A stretch of DNA of 43,620 bases from Myxococcales bacterium (lineage in GTDB: Bacteria > Myxococcota > Bradymonadia > UBA7976 > UBA1532): contig JACKDM010000042.1 in the NCBI GenBank assembly GCA_020633515.1, positions 1 to 43,620 of the forward strand, written 5' to 3'. Positions within the stretch are counted from its first letter, which is position 1; the number at the start of each line of letters is the position of its first letter. Under the pieces are notes generated by a model. It searched no databases and was not told where the DNA came from. It saw nothing but the letters and a program-made list of their open reading frames with translations. Of the stretch, positions 34,556-43,620 are shown one piece after another. A program made the translations under genes and the position numbers.

Positions 34556-35440
34556 TCAGCGCGGATCGCGAAACCGCAGCGCGTGCGCTCGGCGAAACGG
34601 CGTCGGCCACGACGGCGTCAGCACCGCCTCGTCCGGCCCCGCCGGCAGCACGAACCACACCCCATCGAGCGCGCCCGGCATGGTCAGGACGTGCAGCTCC
34701 TCCGCCGGCATGAACCCCTGCCCGATCAACGCCGCCACCCGCCCGTCCGGGTGCCGCGCCAGATCCAGCAGGATCACCGCGTGCCCCGGCCCGCCCGGCT
34801 GCACCAGCACGTCGCCCGCCACGAACGGCCGCTCACCCACCGGCGCCGCGTCGAGCCGCAGCGAGCGCGTCCCCGCATACCGGAACAGGTGGTCCAGCCA
34901 CGCCCGCCACGCCGCCCGCGTCCCGGCCCGCTTCGCGCCCCGATACCGCTCGACCCTCGACCCCGCCACCCGGAACCGCTCGCCCGCCTTCCAGTCGCGC
35001 CAGCTCGACCTGTCGCCGCTCGTGAAGTGATACACCGCCCGATCGGCCGCGCCGCGATGCCACAGCCACTCCGCGTGCAGCCGCAGCGCCGTGTCGGCGC
35101 ACTGCTGCACGTCGCGCGCGCCCACGTCGAGCACCGCGACCGCCGCCGACGGCCGCAGCAGCCGCCGCCCGTCGTAGGCCAGCACGTTCGTGCGATCGGT
35201 CCGCAGCGGCAGCCCGCGCAGCCAGCCGGCGAAGCTCTCCGGCGCCACCTCGACCCGCGCGAACCCCGCCGGCGGCGCGAAGCGCGCTTCGAGCGGCACC
35301 ATCACCGGCAGCGGCGCCGGCCAATCGGCGAGCCAGGGATAGCGCGCCGCCTCGACCGTCGCCGCCCCGACCGTCGCCTCGGCGCCAGCGGGGGAGGGGA
35401 GCGCGGCCAACAACGCCAGCGCGATCAGCGGGATCCGCAT
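34556..35440 (-). CDS. DUF4846 family secreted protein
   Basis: A 294-residue protein with a signal peptide (MRIPLIALALLAALPSPAGA). The mature part follows the DUF4846 pattern: PPAGFARVEVAPESFAGWLR, LPLRTD, VLDVGARDVQQCADTALRLHAEWLW, RYAGTRSL, GDVLVQPGGPGHAVILLDLA and LIGQGFMPAEELHVL. The family's function is unknown; members are exported. ATG 35440 has AGGTGA 5 nt upstream. It is divergent from hemW with about 70 nt between the starts. An extended -10 (TGATACCAT) lies at 35483-35475 on the minus strand. Confidence 0.88.
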   Translation of the reverse strand: MRIPLIALALLAALPSPAGAEATVGAATVEAARYPWLADWPAPLPVMVPLEARFAPPAGFARVEVAPESFAGWLRGLPLRTDRTNVLAYDGRRLLRPSAAVAVLDVGARDVQQCADTALRLHAEWLWHRGAADRAVYHFTSGDRSSWRDWKAGERFRVAGSRVERYRGAKRAGTRAAWRAWLDHLFRYAGTRSLRLDAAPVGERPFVAGDVLVQPGGPGHAVILLDLARHPDGRVAALIGQGFMPAEELHVLTMPGALDGVWFVLPAGPDEAVLTPSWPTPFRRAHALRFRDPR

Positions 35441-35474
35441 CGTGTCACCTCGGGCCGCACCCACGGCCGCCGCC

Positions 35475-35483
35475 ATGGTATCA
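35475..35483 (-). promoter_or_regulatory. Extended -10 box of the DUF4846 gene
   Basis: TGATACCAT on the minus strand (35483-35475) fits an extended -10 (TGn-TAnnnT). No good -35 is found. The leader would be about 28 nt with AGGTGA before the ATG. Confidence 0.35.
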
Positions 35484-35510
35484 GAAGCCCGCCCGGCCCC
35501 TGGAGACCCC

Positions 35511-36641
35511 GTGTTCGGCGTCTACGTGCACTACCCCTACTGCGCCCGCCACTGCCCCTACTGCGACTTCAACGTCGCCGTCACCCGCAGCATCCCCCAC
35601 GACGACTACCGCGACGCCGTCCTCGCCGAGCTCGCCGCCCGCGCCCCCGCCGTGCCCGGCCGCCCCGCCCCGCAGAGCCTCTACTTCGGCGGCGGCACCC
35701 CCGGCCTCTGGCCCGCCCGCCACATCGGCGAAGTCATCGACGCCGTCGCCGCCCGCCTCGGCCTCGCCCCCGACGCCGAGATCACCGTCGAGTGCAACCC
35801 CGAAGACATCACCGCCGATGGCATCGCCGCGCTCCGCCACGCGGGCGTCAACCGCATCAGCCTCGGCGTGCAGAGCTTCGACGACGCGCTCCTCGCCCGC
35901 CTCGGCCGCCACCACACCGGCGACAGCGCCCGCGCCGCCGTCGATGCCATCCGCCGCGGTGGCATCGATGAGATCAGCCTCGATCTCATGCACGGCCACG
36001 CCACTCAGGGCCTCGCCGGCGCGCTCGCCGACGTCCACGCCGCCTGCGCCCTCGCCCCGACCCACCTCTCGACCTACCAGCTCACCATCGAAGACCGCAC
36101 CGCCTTCGGCGCCCGCGCCGCCCGCGGCGAGATCCTGCTCGACGAAGACGGCGCCCTCCTCACCCTGTACCACGCCATCCGCGACGCGCTCCGCGCCGGC
36201 GGCCTCGTGCCCTACGAGATCAGCAACGCCGCCGTGCCCGGCCACGAAGCCCGCCACAACCGCCTCTACTGGACCAACGGCGAATACCTCGCGCTCGGCG
36301 CCGGCGCCCACGGCTTCCTGCACGACGGCGACGGCGCCTGGCGCTGGGAGAACGAGCGCCACCCCGGCCGCTACATGACCGCCGCCCGCCAGGGCCGCCC
36401 CGCCGAGACCTTCCGCGACGCCATCGCCCCCGCCGAGCTCCTCGAAGAGCGCGTCATGTGCGGCCTGCGCCAAGACATCGGCCTCGCCGTCGACGACCGC
36501 CTCGCCGCCCGCTTCGGCCCCGCCGCCGCCCGCCTCGAAGCCCAAGGGCTCCTCACCGGCCTGCCCGACCGCTGGCGGGTCACCGATCGCGGGCGGGCCA
36601 TCCTCGACCGGGTGGTGCTCGATCTCGTCTCAACGCCTTGA
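35511..36641 (+). CDS. hemW: Heme chaperone HemW (radical SAM, coproporphyrinogen oxidase-like)
   Basis: A 376-residue radical SAM protein. The start FGVYVHYPYCARHCPYCDF carries the CxxxCxxC cluster motif (C11, C15, C18). Then come SLYFGGGTPGLW, ITVECNPEDIT, VNRISLGVQSFDDALLARLGRHH, ISLDLMHG, STYQLTIEDRTAFGAR, YEISNAA and GEYLALGAGAHGF. The order and length match HemW, a heme-binding chaperone often misnamed as an oxygen-independent coproporphyrinogen oxidase. GTG 35511 is favoured by GGAG at 35502-35505 and by family N-termini; ATG 35475 would add 12 residues. hrcA follows after 59 nt with its own promoter. Confidence 0.92.
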   Translation: MFGVYVHYPYCARHCPYCDFNVAVTRSIPHDDYRDAVLAELAARAPAVPGRPAPQSLYFGGGTPGLWPARHIGEVIDAVAARLGLAPDAEITVECNPEDITADGIAALRHAGVNRISLGVQSFDDALLARLGRHHTGDSARAAVDAIRRGGIDEISLDLMHGHATQGLAGALADVHAACALAPTHLSTYQLTIEDRTAFGARAARGEILLDEDGALLTLYHAIRDALRAGGLVPYEISNAAVPGHEARHNRLYWTNGEYLALGAGAHGFLHDGDGAWRWENERHPGRYMTAARQGRPAETFRDAIAPAELLEERVMCGLRQDIGLAVDDRLAARFGPAAARLEAQGLLTGLPDRWRVTDRGRAILDRVVLDLVSTP

Positions 36642-36691
36642 ATTGCAATGACTTGTGATGCCTTGACGCTCCCGCGCGCAGGCCGTTATAG
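36635..36691 (+). promoter_or_regulatory. hrcA promoter with upstream direct repeat and palindrome
   Basis: TTGACG (36663-36668), a 17-nt spacer and TTATAG (36686-36691) form a strong promoter ending 9 nt before the hrcA GTG. Two GCCTTGA copies (36635-36641 and 36660-36666) lie 25 nt apart; the second overlaps the -35. An ATTGCAAT palindrome (36642-36649) lies between them. These are candidate operator parts. The standard CIRCE sequence is not present here. Confidence 0.6.
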
Positions 36692-36700
36692 TCGCTCCCC

Positions 36701-37768
36701 GTGACCAGCCGCACCCCTCGCCTCCGCGCCCGCCCCAGCCCCGCGTTGAGCCCCCGCGCCGCCGGGGTGCTCCGCGCCATCGTCGCCGGCTACATCCAGA
36801 CCGGCGCCGCCATCGCCAGCGAGGCCGTCCGCCGCCAGGGCAAGCTCGACATCAGCCCCGCCACCGTGCGCGTCGTGATGAACGAGCTCACCGCCCAGGG
36901 CCTGCTCGAGCAGCCCCACGCCTCCGCCGGCCGCGTCCCCACCGAGGCGGGGCTGCGCGTCTACGTCGACCACCTCGTCCGCCCCCGCGCCCCCTCGCCC
37001 GAAGACCGCAGCGCGCTCGACGCCACCCTGCGCGACGCCGGCGGCGAGCCCGGCGCCGTCGTGCGCGCCGCCTCCCGCCACCTCGCCGGCGCCTGCACCC
37101 TCGCCGCCGTCGGCCGCCGCCCCCGCCTCGCCGACACCGTCGTCGACCGCATCGAGCTGTTGCGCCTCGACACCCACCGCGTCCTCGCCGTCTGCGTGCT
37201 CTGCGAAGGCGAGGTCCGCAACCGCGTGCTCAAGCTCGCCGAGCCCGCCGACGACCGCGAGCTCGCCCGCGCCCGCAACCTCTTCAACGACCGCTGGAGC
37301 GGCCGCCGCCTCTCCGAAGCCCGCCGCGAGCTCCGCGCCTCGCTCGACGACGCCGAGCGCCGCGCCGACCCCGACGAGCCGCTGCTCCGCCTCGGCCACG
37401 AAGCGCTCCCCGAGGCCGAGTCCCCCGACGACGCCGTGCTCGTCGAGGGCCGCACCCACCTCATCGGCCGCGACGTCGACCCCGAGCACATGTCCGCCGT
37501 GCTCGCCGCGCTCGACGACAAGCGCCTGCTCTTGCACCTGCTCGACGGCCTCGCCGACGACCACCCCCGCGTCGTCTTCGGCGGCGAGCTCGGCGTCGGC
37601 GCGCTGCGTGATTGTACCCTCATCTGCGCGCCCTACGGCGACGGCGGCTTGCGCGGGGCGGTCGCGATCCTCGGACCCTCCCGCATGAACTACTCGCGGA
37701 TCATCCCGTGGGTCGGGTATACGGCCGAGGCGATCAGCGGTATCCTCCACGCCAAACGCGCCGCGTGA
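36701..37768 (+). CDS. hrcA: Heat-inducible transcription repressor HrcA
   Basis: A 355-residue HrcA, the repressor of class I heat-shock genes, whose activity normally depends on GroEL. The N-terminal winged helix includes LRAIVAGYIQTGAAIASEAV, ISPATVRVVMNELTAQGLLEQPHASAGRVPTEAGLRVYV, the strongest family signature. The C-terminal part has GRTHLIGR and GGLRGAVAILGPSRMNYSRIIPWVGYTA, also typical. It leads the operon hrcA-grpE-dnaK-dnaJ. GTG 36701 lacks a ribosome site and lies 9 nt after a strong -10 box. Confidence 0.95.
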   Translation: MTSRTPRLRARPSPALSPRAAGVLRAIVAGYIQTGAAIASEAVRRQGKLDISPATVRVVMNELTAQGLLEQPHASAGRVPTEAGLRVYVDHLVRPRAPSPEDRSALDATLRDAGGEPGAVVRAASRHLAGACTLAAVGRRPRLADTVVDRIELLRLDTHRVLAVCVLCEGEVRNRVLKLAEPADDRELARARNLFNDRWSGRRLSEARRELRASLDDAERRADPDEPLLRLGHEALPEAESPDDAVLVEGRTHLIGRDVDPEHMSAVLAALDDKRLLLHLLDGLADDHPRVVFGGELGVGALRDCTLICAPYGDGGLRGAVAILGPSRMNYSRIIPWVGYTAEAISGILHAKRAA

Positions 37769-37803
37769 GGACAACCACCAAGGCCGAGGACGCCGAGGAG
37801 ACC

Positions 37804-38442
37804 ATGTCAGACGAGTCGAAGCAGCCGATCGACGCCGAAGAGACCGCTGCCACCGAGGGCACCGACGGTGACACCACCGAGCGGGCGGCGGTCGACGAAG
37901 ACGCACCCACCCAGCAGTGGAGCGCGGTCGACGGCGAAGCCCCCGAGATCGACGCCGCCGTCGCCGCCGCCGAAGAGCTCGACGCCGCCCGCCGCGAGGC
38001 CGCCGACTGGAAGGCCCGCGCCTACCGCGCCACCGCCGACCTCGAGAACGTCCGCCGCCGCTTCCAGAAGGAGCGCGAGGAGCTCCGCCGCTTCGCGGTC
38101 GAGGGCCTCCTCAAGGACATGCTCCCCATCGTCGACAACCTCGAACGCGCCGTGCAGCACGCCGAACAGAACGGGCAGGAGGGGCTCGTCGACGGCGTCA
38201 AGATGGTGCTGCGGCAGTTCCAGCAGACGCTCGCCGGCAAGGGCGCCGAGCCCTTCGAGGCGCTCGGGCAGCCCTTCGACCCGCAGCTCCACGAGGCGAT
38301 GACCGAGATGCCGACCACCGAGTTCGCGCCCGGCCACGTCGCCAGCGTCTTCCAGCGCGGCTGGAAGCTCAACGGCCGCCTCGTGCGACCGGCGATGGTC
38401 GTCGTCGCCAAGGCGCCCGAGGGCGCCGAGCAAGGCAACTGA
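37804..38442 (+). CDS. grpE: Nucleotide exchange factor GrpE
   Basis: A 212-residue GrpE, which releases ADP from DnaK. After an acidic variable tail of about 65 residues comes the long helix (AARREAADWKARAYRATADLENVRRRFQKER), then LLPIVDNLERA-type sequence (MLPIVDNLERAVQHA) and the beta domain with GQPFDPQLHEAM, FQRGWKLNGRLVRPAMVVVAK. ATG 37804 has GAGGAG just upstream. It starts 35 nt after hrcA. An 8-bp hairpin separates it from dnaK. Confidence 0.95.
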   Translation: MSDESKQPIDAEETAATEGTDGDTTERAAVDEDAPTQQWSAVDGEAPEIDAAVAAAEELDAARREAADWKARAYRATADLENVRRRFQKEREELRRFAVEGLLKDMLPIVDNLERAVQHAEQNGQEGLVDGVKMVLRQFQQTLAGKGAEPFEALGQPFDPQLHEAMTEMPTTEFAPGHVASVFQRGWKLNGRLVRPAMVVVAKAPEGAEQGN

Positions 38443-38462
38443 ACGGTCCGGGTTTAGGGGAT

Positions 38463-38483
38463 GACCCGGCCCCGTGCCGGGTC
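38463..38483 (+). promoter_or_regulatory. Perfect 8-bp hairpin between grpE and dnaK
   Basis: GACCCGGC (38463-38470) and GCCGGGTC (38476-38483) pair perfectly around a 5-nt loop. No T tract follows, so it is not a standard terminator. It could be an mRNA stabiliser, a processing site or an operator. Confidence 0.5.
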
Positions 38484-38527
38484 CGGCGCGCCGCGGGGGG
38501 AGCCGCAGTGAGGGGGAACCAACACCA

Positions 38528-40342
<1,815 letters not shown>

Positions 40343-40423
40343 CCGCCCGGGCGCAGTTTGCGGCTTGCCATCGCGGCCCGCGCGCACACATTGGGCCGCA
40401 AACCCACGACCCCGGCGGCGACC

Positions 40424-41557
40424 TTGAGCGACAAACCCGACTACTACGAGCTCCTCGGCGTGACCCGCGACGTCGACGCCGACGCGCTCAAGAAGGCGTA
40501 CCGCAAGCAGGCGCTCAAGTATCACCCCGACCGCAACCCCGACGACCCCGCCGCCGAAGAGACCTTCAAGCAAGTCAACGAAGCCTACGCCGTGCTCTCC
40601 GACCCCCAGAAGCGCGCGCTCTACGACCAGTACGGCCACCAGGGCGTCGGCAACCTCGGCGGCAACCCCTTCGGCGGCGGCGGGATCAACCCCGACGACC
40701 TCCGCGACATGTTCGGCGGCGACCTCTTCGAACAGCTCTTCGGCAGCTTCTTCCGCAAGAGCCCCGTCCGCCACGGCCGCGACGTGCAGGCCGAGCTCGA
40801 GGTCACGCTCACCCAGGTCTCCACCGGCGGCGAGGCCGAGGTCGTCGTGCCGCGCCGCGGCCACTGCAAGACCTGCGACGGCAGCGGCAGCCGCCCCGGC
40901 ACCCAGCCCGTGCGCTGCGCCACCTGCGCCGGGCTCGGCCAGGTCCGCATCGCCCGCGGCTTCCTCTCGATGGTCCAGAGCTGCCCCGTCTGCCACGGCG
41001 AAGGCCGCCAGATCACCGACCCCTGCCCCGACTGCCGCGGCGAAGGCACCCGCCCCGAAGAGGTCACCCTCCGCGTCCCCATCCCCCAGGGCATCGCCAC
41101 CGGCCACAAGCTCCGCCTCGACGGCGAAGGCCACGCCGGCCGCCAGGGCGGCATGGCCGGCGACCTCTACGTGCTCATCCGCGTCGCCGACCACCCCTTC
41201 TTCGAGCGCGACGGCGACGACCTCGTCTGCGAGGTCCCCATCTCGTTCCCCGAGGCCGCGCTCGGCGGCAGCGTCGAGGTCCCCACCCTCGACGGCAAGG
41301 CCAAGGTCAAGGTCCCCGCCGGCACCCAGTCCGGCAAGGTCCTCCGCCTCCGCAGCAAGGGCCTCCCCTCCGTCCGCGGCCACGTCCGCGGCGACCAGCT
41401 CGTCCGCCTCCAGATCGAGACCCCCGCCCGCCTCACCGACCGCCAGCGCGAGCTCCTCGAAGAGTTCGAAGCCATCAGCGCCGCCGAGTCCGGCCGCGAG
41501 CCACCCGAGCCCCGCCGCAAGAGCTTCTTCGACAAGCTCAAAGAGCTCTTCGACTAG
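40424..41557 (+). CDS. dnaJ: Chaperone protein DnaJ
   Basis: A 377-residue type I Hsp40. The J domain includes [26 protein letters not shown] with the HPD motif and [25 protein letters not shown] short G/F region (NPFGGGG) follows. Four zinc-binding repeats are [24 protein letters not shown] and CPDCRGEG. The C-terminal substrate domains contain [22 protein letters not shown]. No ATG or GTG is available at the J domain: TTG at 40424 gives the normal N-terminus [12 protein letters not shown], and other upstream starts in the frame are also TTG. It ends the hrcA operon. Confidence 0.95.
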   Translation: MSDKPDYYELLGVTRDVDADALKKAYRKQALKYHPDRNPDDPAAEETFKQVNEAYAVLSDPQKRALYDQYGHQGVGNLGGNPFGGGGINPDDLRDMFGGDLFEQLFGSFFRKSPVRHGRDVQAELEVTLTQVSTGGEAEVVVPRRGHCKTCDGSGSRPGTQPVRCATCAGLGQVRIARGFLSMVQSCPVCHGEGRQITDPCPDCRGEGTRPEEVTLRVPIPQGIATGHKLRLDGEGHAGRQGGMAGDLYVLIRVADHPFFERDGDDLVCEVPISFPEAALGGSVEVPTLDGKAKVKVPAGTQSGKVLRLRSKGLPSVRGHVRGDQLVRLQIETPARLTDRQRELLEEFEAISAAESGREPPEPRRKSFFDKLKELFD

Positions 41558-41609
41558 TCATCGCGCCCCACCCATCGCGCCGCCTGCGGGTTCTTCGTAG
41601 ACGAAGGGG

Positions 41610-41638
41610 TTGAGAAATCCTCTTCTTTACGATACGAT
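41610..41638 (+). promoter_or_regulatory. Putative promoter upstream of the 41803 gene
   Basis: TTGAGA (41610-41615), 17 nt and TACGAT (41633-41638). The surrounding 40 nt are unusually AT-rich for this window. The leader would be about 158 nt and contains short hairpins such as GATCCC-ATC-GGGATC. The region 41558-41802 holds no other gene that I can support. Confidence 0.6.
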
Positions 41639-41802
41639 AGCCATCACATCGCCGCCACGCGATCCCATCGGGATCCCTGCGCCTCCCCTGGCAACGCCTC
41701 GCTCGGAGACATCGCTCCCGTCCCATCCGGGTCTCGTGGCATCACACCGCCCGCTCCGTGCGCCGCTCCTGGCGCGGGCCACGCCAACCCCGAAGGAGAC
41801 CC

Positions 41803-42768
41803 ATGCAGCGCGACGATCTGCCGACCCTCTACAGCCACACGAAGCGCCCCCAATGGGGCCTCGCCATCCTCGCGCAGCGCACCGAAGAGAAGACCCGCTA
41901 CCTCTTCCAGGACGGCCGCCTGCGCGCCTTCCCCTCCGACTTCGACCACCTCGTCGAGCCCGTCGACAAGCCGCTCGACGTCGCCGCCCGCGTCGCCGGC
42001 CAGCTCAGCGCCCAGCTCGACGACGGCCCCGCCATCCGCCCCGTCGAGCGCGACGACCGCCTCAGCTTCGACGCCCAGATCGCCATCTTCGAGCACCTCC
42101 ACCCGGACGGCTTCGACGACCCCCGCTACATCGCGATGTGCCGCCGCGGCAGCCGCCGCCGCAAGCGCCAGCGCGAGCCGCTCGTCGCCGAAGCGCGCGC
42201 CGCGCTCTCCGCCGATGCCATCGGCGAAGCCATCGAACGCGGCGAACCCACCGCCGTCCGCGACGCCGCGCTCGCGCTCCTCGAGAAGTGCACCGCGGTC
42301 CGCGCCCGCGACCGCCGCCCGCTCGAGCGCCTCCCCGAAGACCGCCACCTCGACTTCGCGCTCACCCTGCACGCGCTCCTCTACGGCGACGGCGACCCCT
42401 TCGACCGCTTCACCCGCTACCTCGCCGTCATCGACTTCGACCCCGAAGACCGCGTCACCTGGCCGCTCGCGACCGCGCTCCCCGCGCTCGTCGACCCCGA
42501 GCGCCACATCGCCGTCAAGCGCAGCGTCTTCCGCAAGCAGGCCGCGTGGATGGCGCCCCGCCTCGTCGTCGGCAAGATCCCCAACGCCGGCAAGTACAAG
42601 CGCGTCCTCGACATGGCCCGCGCGATCCGCGCCCGCCTCGAAGAGGCCGGCCACAGCCCGCGCGACCTGTGGGACGTGCACGACTTCGTCTGGATGACCC
42701 TGCGCCCCAAGAACGTCACCCTCATCGGCGAAGAGATCGACGAGGACGAGATCGCGCAGGCGGCCTGA
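41803..42768 (+). CDS. Conserved hypothetical protein with DUF3553-like N-terminus
   Basis: A 321-residue cytoplasmic protein. Residues 8-55 (YSHTKRPQWGLAILAQRTEE, RYLFQDGRLRAF) resemble DUF3553-type small beta domains, in which a WGLG core precedes a strand and an FEDG turn. The middle part is helical and basic (RRGSRRRKRQRE). The C-terminus (RKQAAWMAPRLVVGKIPNAGKYKRVLDMARAIR, DLWDVHDFVWMTL) looks like a separate helical domain that I cannot name. ATG 41803 has GGAG 5 nt upstream and a good promoter further up. Its stop codon lies in the first unit of a 13-nt repeat. Function unknown. Confidence 0.75.
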   Translation: MQRDDLPTLYSHTKRPQWGLAILAQRTEEKTRYLFQDGRLRAFPSDFDHLVEPVDKPLDVAARVAGQLSAQLDDGPAIRPVERDDRLSFDAQIAIFEHLHPDGFDDPRYIAMCRRGSRRRKRQREPLVAEARAALSADAIGEAIERGEPTAVRDAALALLEKCTAVRARDRRPLERLPEDRHLDFALTLHALLYGDGDPFDRFTRYLAVIDFDPEDRVTWPLATALPALVDPERHIAVKRSVFRKQAAWMAPRLVVGKIPNAGKYKRVLDMARAIRARLEEAGHSPRDLWDVHDFVWMTLRPKNVTLIGEEIDEDEIAQAA

Positions 42769-42829
42769 CCCGGCTGTCTGACCCGGCTTTCTGACCCGGC
42801 TGTCTGACCCGGCTGTCAGCCCGGCTTCG
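42765..42829. repeat. 13-nt tandem repeat carrying stop codons in all three plus frames
   Basis: Four units of CTGACCCGGCTGT start at 42765, 42778, 42791 and 42804, with one T change, plus a partial fifth. Each holds TGA; because the period is 13, the TGAs at 42766, 42779, 42792 and 42805 cover all three frames. The first TGA is the stop of the plus-strand gene, and the stop of the convergent glycosyltransferase (42816-42818) lies in the array. Confidence 0.85.
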
Positions 42830-43620
42830 GCGGCGGCGGATACCGCCGCCCGTCGCGCGCCCGCTCGCTGAAGGTGCGCGCGCGGAAGTCGATCTCCGAC
42901 CAGGCCTCGTAGGCGGCGAGGCTGCGCGCCGCCCCGAGCCCGTAGCGCCCGGCCTCGACCGTCACCGCCGGATCGTCCGATGGCTCGGTCCCGAAGATGT
43001 GATGCACCCGCGCGACCGCCTTGGCATCGGCCGTCGGCCACGTCGAGTGATCGTCGAAGTGCGTCCGCCGCCCCTGCCGGCTCCAGAGGTGATAGAGCAC
43101 CTGCCGATGCGGATGGTAGATGTCATAGCCATGCGTCCACAGCCGCACCGCCATGCTGATCTCTTCGCCGAAGAAGTAGAGGTGCGGATCGTATGGCACC
43201 TCGGTCAGCCATGACGCCGGCCCGAAGACGAACGCCGCCGAGATGAACGCGCCGGGCAGCGGCGCCGGTGGCGGGTCCTTGAGATCGAGGTAGCGCCCCT
43301 GCATCAGCAGGATGCCATCGGGCCGGAACTCCTTGGCCCCCATCGCGAACATCGCGTCGCGTCGCAGCGTGTCGGGCGGCAGGTAGCCGGAGGGATAGGT
43401 CGAGATGATCGGCTTCTCCGATGGCACCGCCGCGGCCATCCCGAGCAGGATCTCGTCCCACCCCGGCTCGAAGCGCATGTGACTGTCGATCTGCAGCGCC
43501 CACGCCTCGCCCTGCCACAAGGCGCTCGTCTCCGCGCGCGCCCAGCACGCGCCCCGGCTCTCGCGCGCGTCGACGTGCCGCACCCGCACCTGCTCGGGGC
43601 GCGGCGCCGGCTCGACGAAG
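42816..43620 (-). CDS. GlcNAc-type glycosyltransferase, 5' end cut off by window
   Basis: The C-terminal 268 residues of a glycosyltransferase of the PF11397 (GlcNAc transferase) type, related to UDP-GlcNAc:polypeptide transferases. It shows RGACWARAETSALWQGE, ALQIDSHMRFEPGWDEILL (a DxH/DSH metal site), PIISTYPSGYLP, FISAAFVFGPASWLTEVPYDPHLYFFGEEISMAVRLWTHGYDIYHPH and VLYHLWSR. These follow the family order. The frame stays open to the right edge, so the N-terminal part with the nucleotide fold lies outside. It is convergent with the preceding gene. The acceptor is unknown; cell-surface or cytoplasmic protein glycosylation are both possible. Confidence 0.85.
   Translation of the reverse strand, partial: FVEPAPRPEQVRVRHVDARESRGACWARAETSALWQGEAWALQIDSHMRFEPGWDEILLGMAAAVPSEKPIISTYPSGYLPPDTLRRDAMFAMGAKEFRPDGILLMQGRYLDLKDPPPAPLPGAFISAAFVFGPASWLTEVPYDPHLYFFGEEISMAVRLWTHGYDIYHPHRQVLYHLWSRQGRRTHFDDHSTWPTADAKAVARVHHIFGTEPSDDPAVTVEAGRYGLGAARSLAAYEAWSEIDFRARTFSERARDGRRYPPPPKPG

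Noticed and set aside
36642..38527. CIRCE operator or sigma-32 type CTTGAA/CCCCAT promoter in the chaperone operon
   Set aside because: CTTGAA occurs near 36637 but no CCCCAT lies at the right distance, and no CIRCE inverted repeat was found.

Overview
This is a very GC-rich stretch (C or G at almost every third codon position) from a bacterial chromosome. The content is largely housekeeping. A fused LysC-LysA enzyme, the order queA-tgt-yajC-secD-secF-recJ, an hrcA-grpE-dnaK-dnaJ operon, a CpXC protein, a DUF4846 protein and many low-complexity secreted proteins together suggest a deltaproteobacterial or myxobacterial-type organism. That placement is inference; no rRNA is present to fix it.

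Layout. 1-3.3 kb, minus strand: bifunctional aspartate kinase/diaminopimelate decarboxylase (runs off the left edge), monothiol glutaredoxin and BolA. 3.4-5.0 kb, plus: an RpoH-like sigma factor and a YqeY protein. 5.1-7.5 kb, minus: an ABC-2 export operon (ATPase, permease, membrane protein). 7.7-8.25 kb, minus: a small secreted protein whose stop codon abuts tRNA-Gln, then tRNA-Glu and a terminator. 8.4-11.7 kb, plus: a frameshifted CpXC protein and a metallophosphoesterase. 11.8-13.4 kb, minus: a PQQ-type beta-propeller. 13.6-23.2 kb, plus: a secreted protein, queuosine genes queA-tgt, the Sec accessory genes yajC-secD-secF, recJ, a repeat-bearing small ORF, a one-TM protein and trmB. 23.2-24.0 kb, minus: a CPBP protease and a small membrane protein. 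24.0-26.4 kb, plus: a zinc metalloprotease gene broken by about nine frame changes in C-rich tracts. 26.4-28.7 kb, minus: an RND/MMPL transporter. 28.8-29.9 kb, plus: a frameshifted ricin-type lectin. 29.9-30.8 kb, minus: PAP2 phosphatase. 31.1-33.9 kb, plus: a small helical protein, an AAA-like ATPase with a degenerate P-loop, and an alpha/beta hydrolase. 33.8-35.4 kb, minus: two small exported or membrane proteins and DUF4846. 35.5-41.6 kb, plus: hemW and hrcA-grpE-dnaK-dnaJ. 41.8-42.8 kb, plus: a conserved hypothetical. 42.8 kb to the end, minus: a GlcNAc-type glycosyltransferase running off the right edge.

How the genes work together. The chaperone operon sits in the same window as a sigma-32-like factor, so both an activator and a repressor of the heat-shock response are encoded here. 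SecD, SecF and YajC form the Sec accessory complex. QueA and Tgt make queuosine. BolA and the CGFS glutaredoxin are a known physical pair.

No CRISPR array, insertion sequence, prophage or obvious new defence system was found. The most unusual signals are: (a) several genes whose -10 box lies only 6-9 nt before the start codon with no Shine-Dalgarno, suggesting leaderless mRNAs; (b) short tandem repeats of 13, 15, about 24 and 60 nt placed on or next to stop codons; (c) a multiply frameshifted metalloprotease, with lectin and CpXC genes also shifted in low-complexity tracts.
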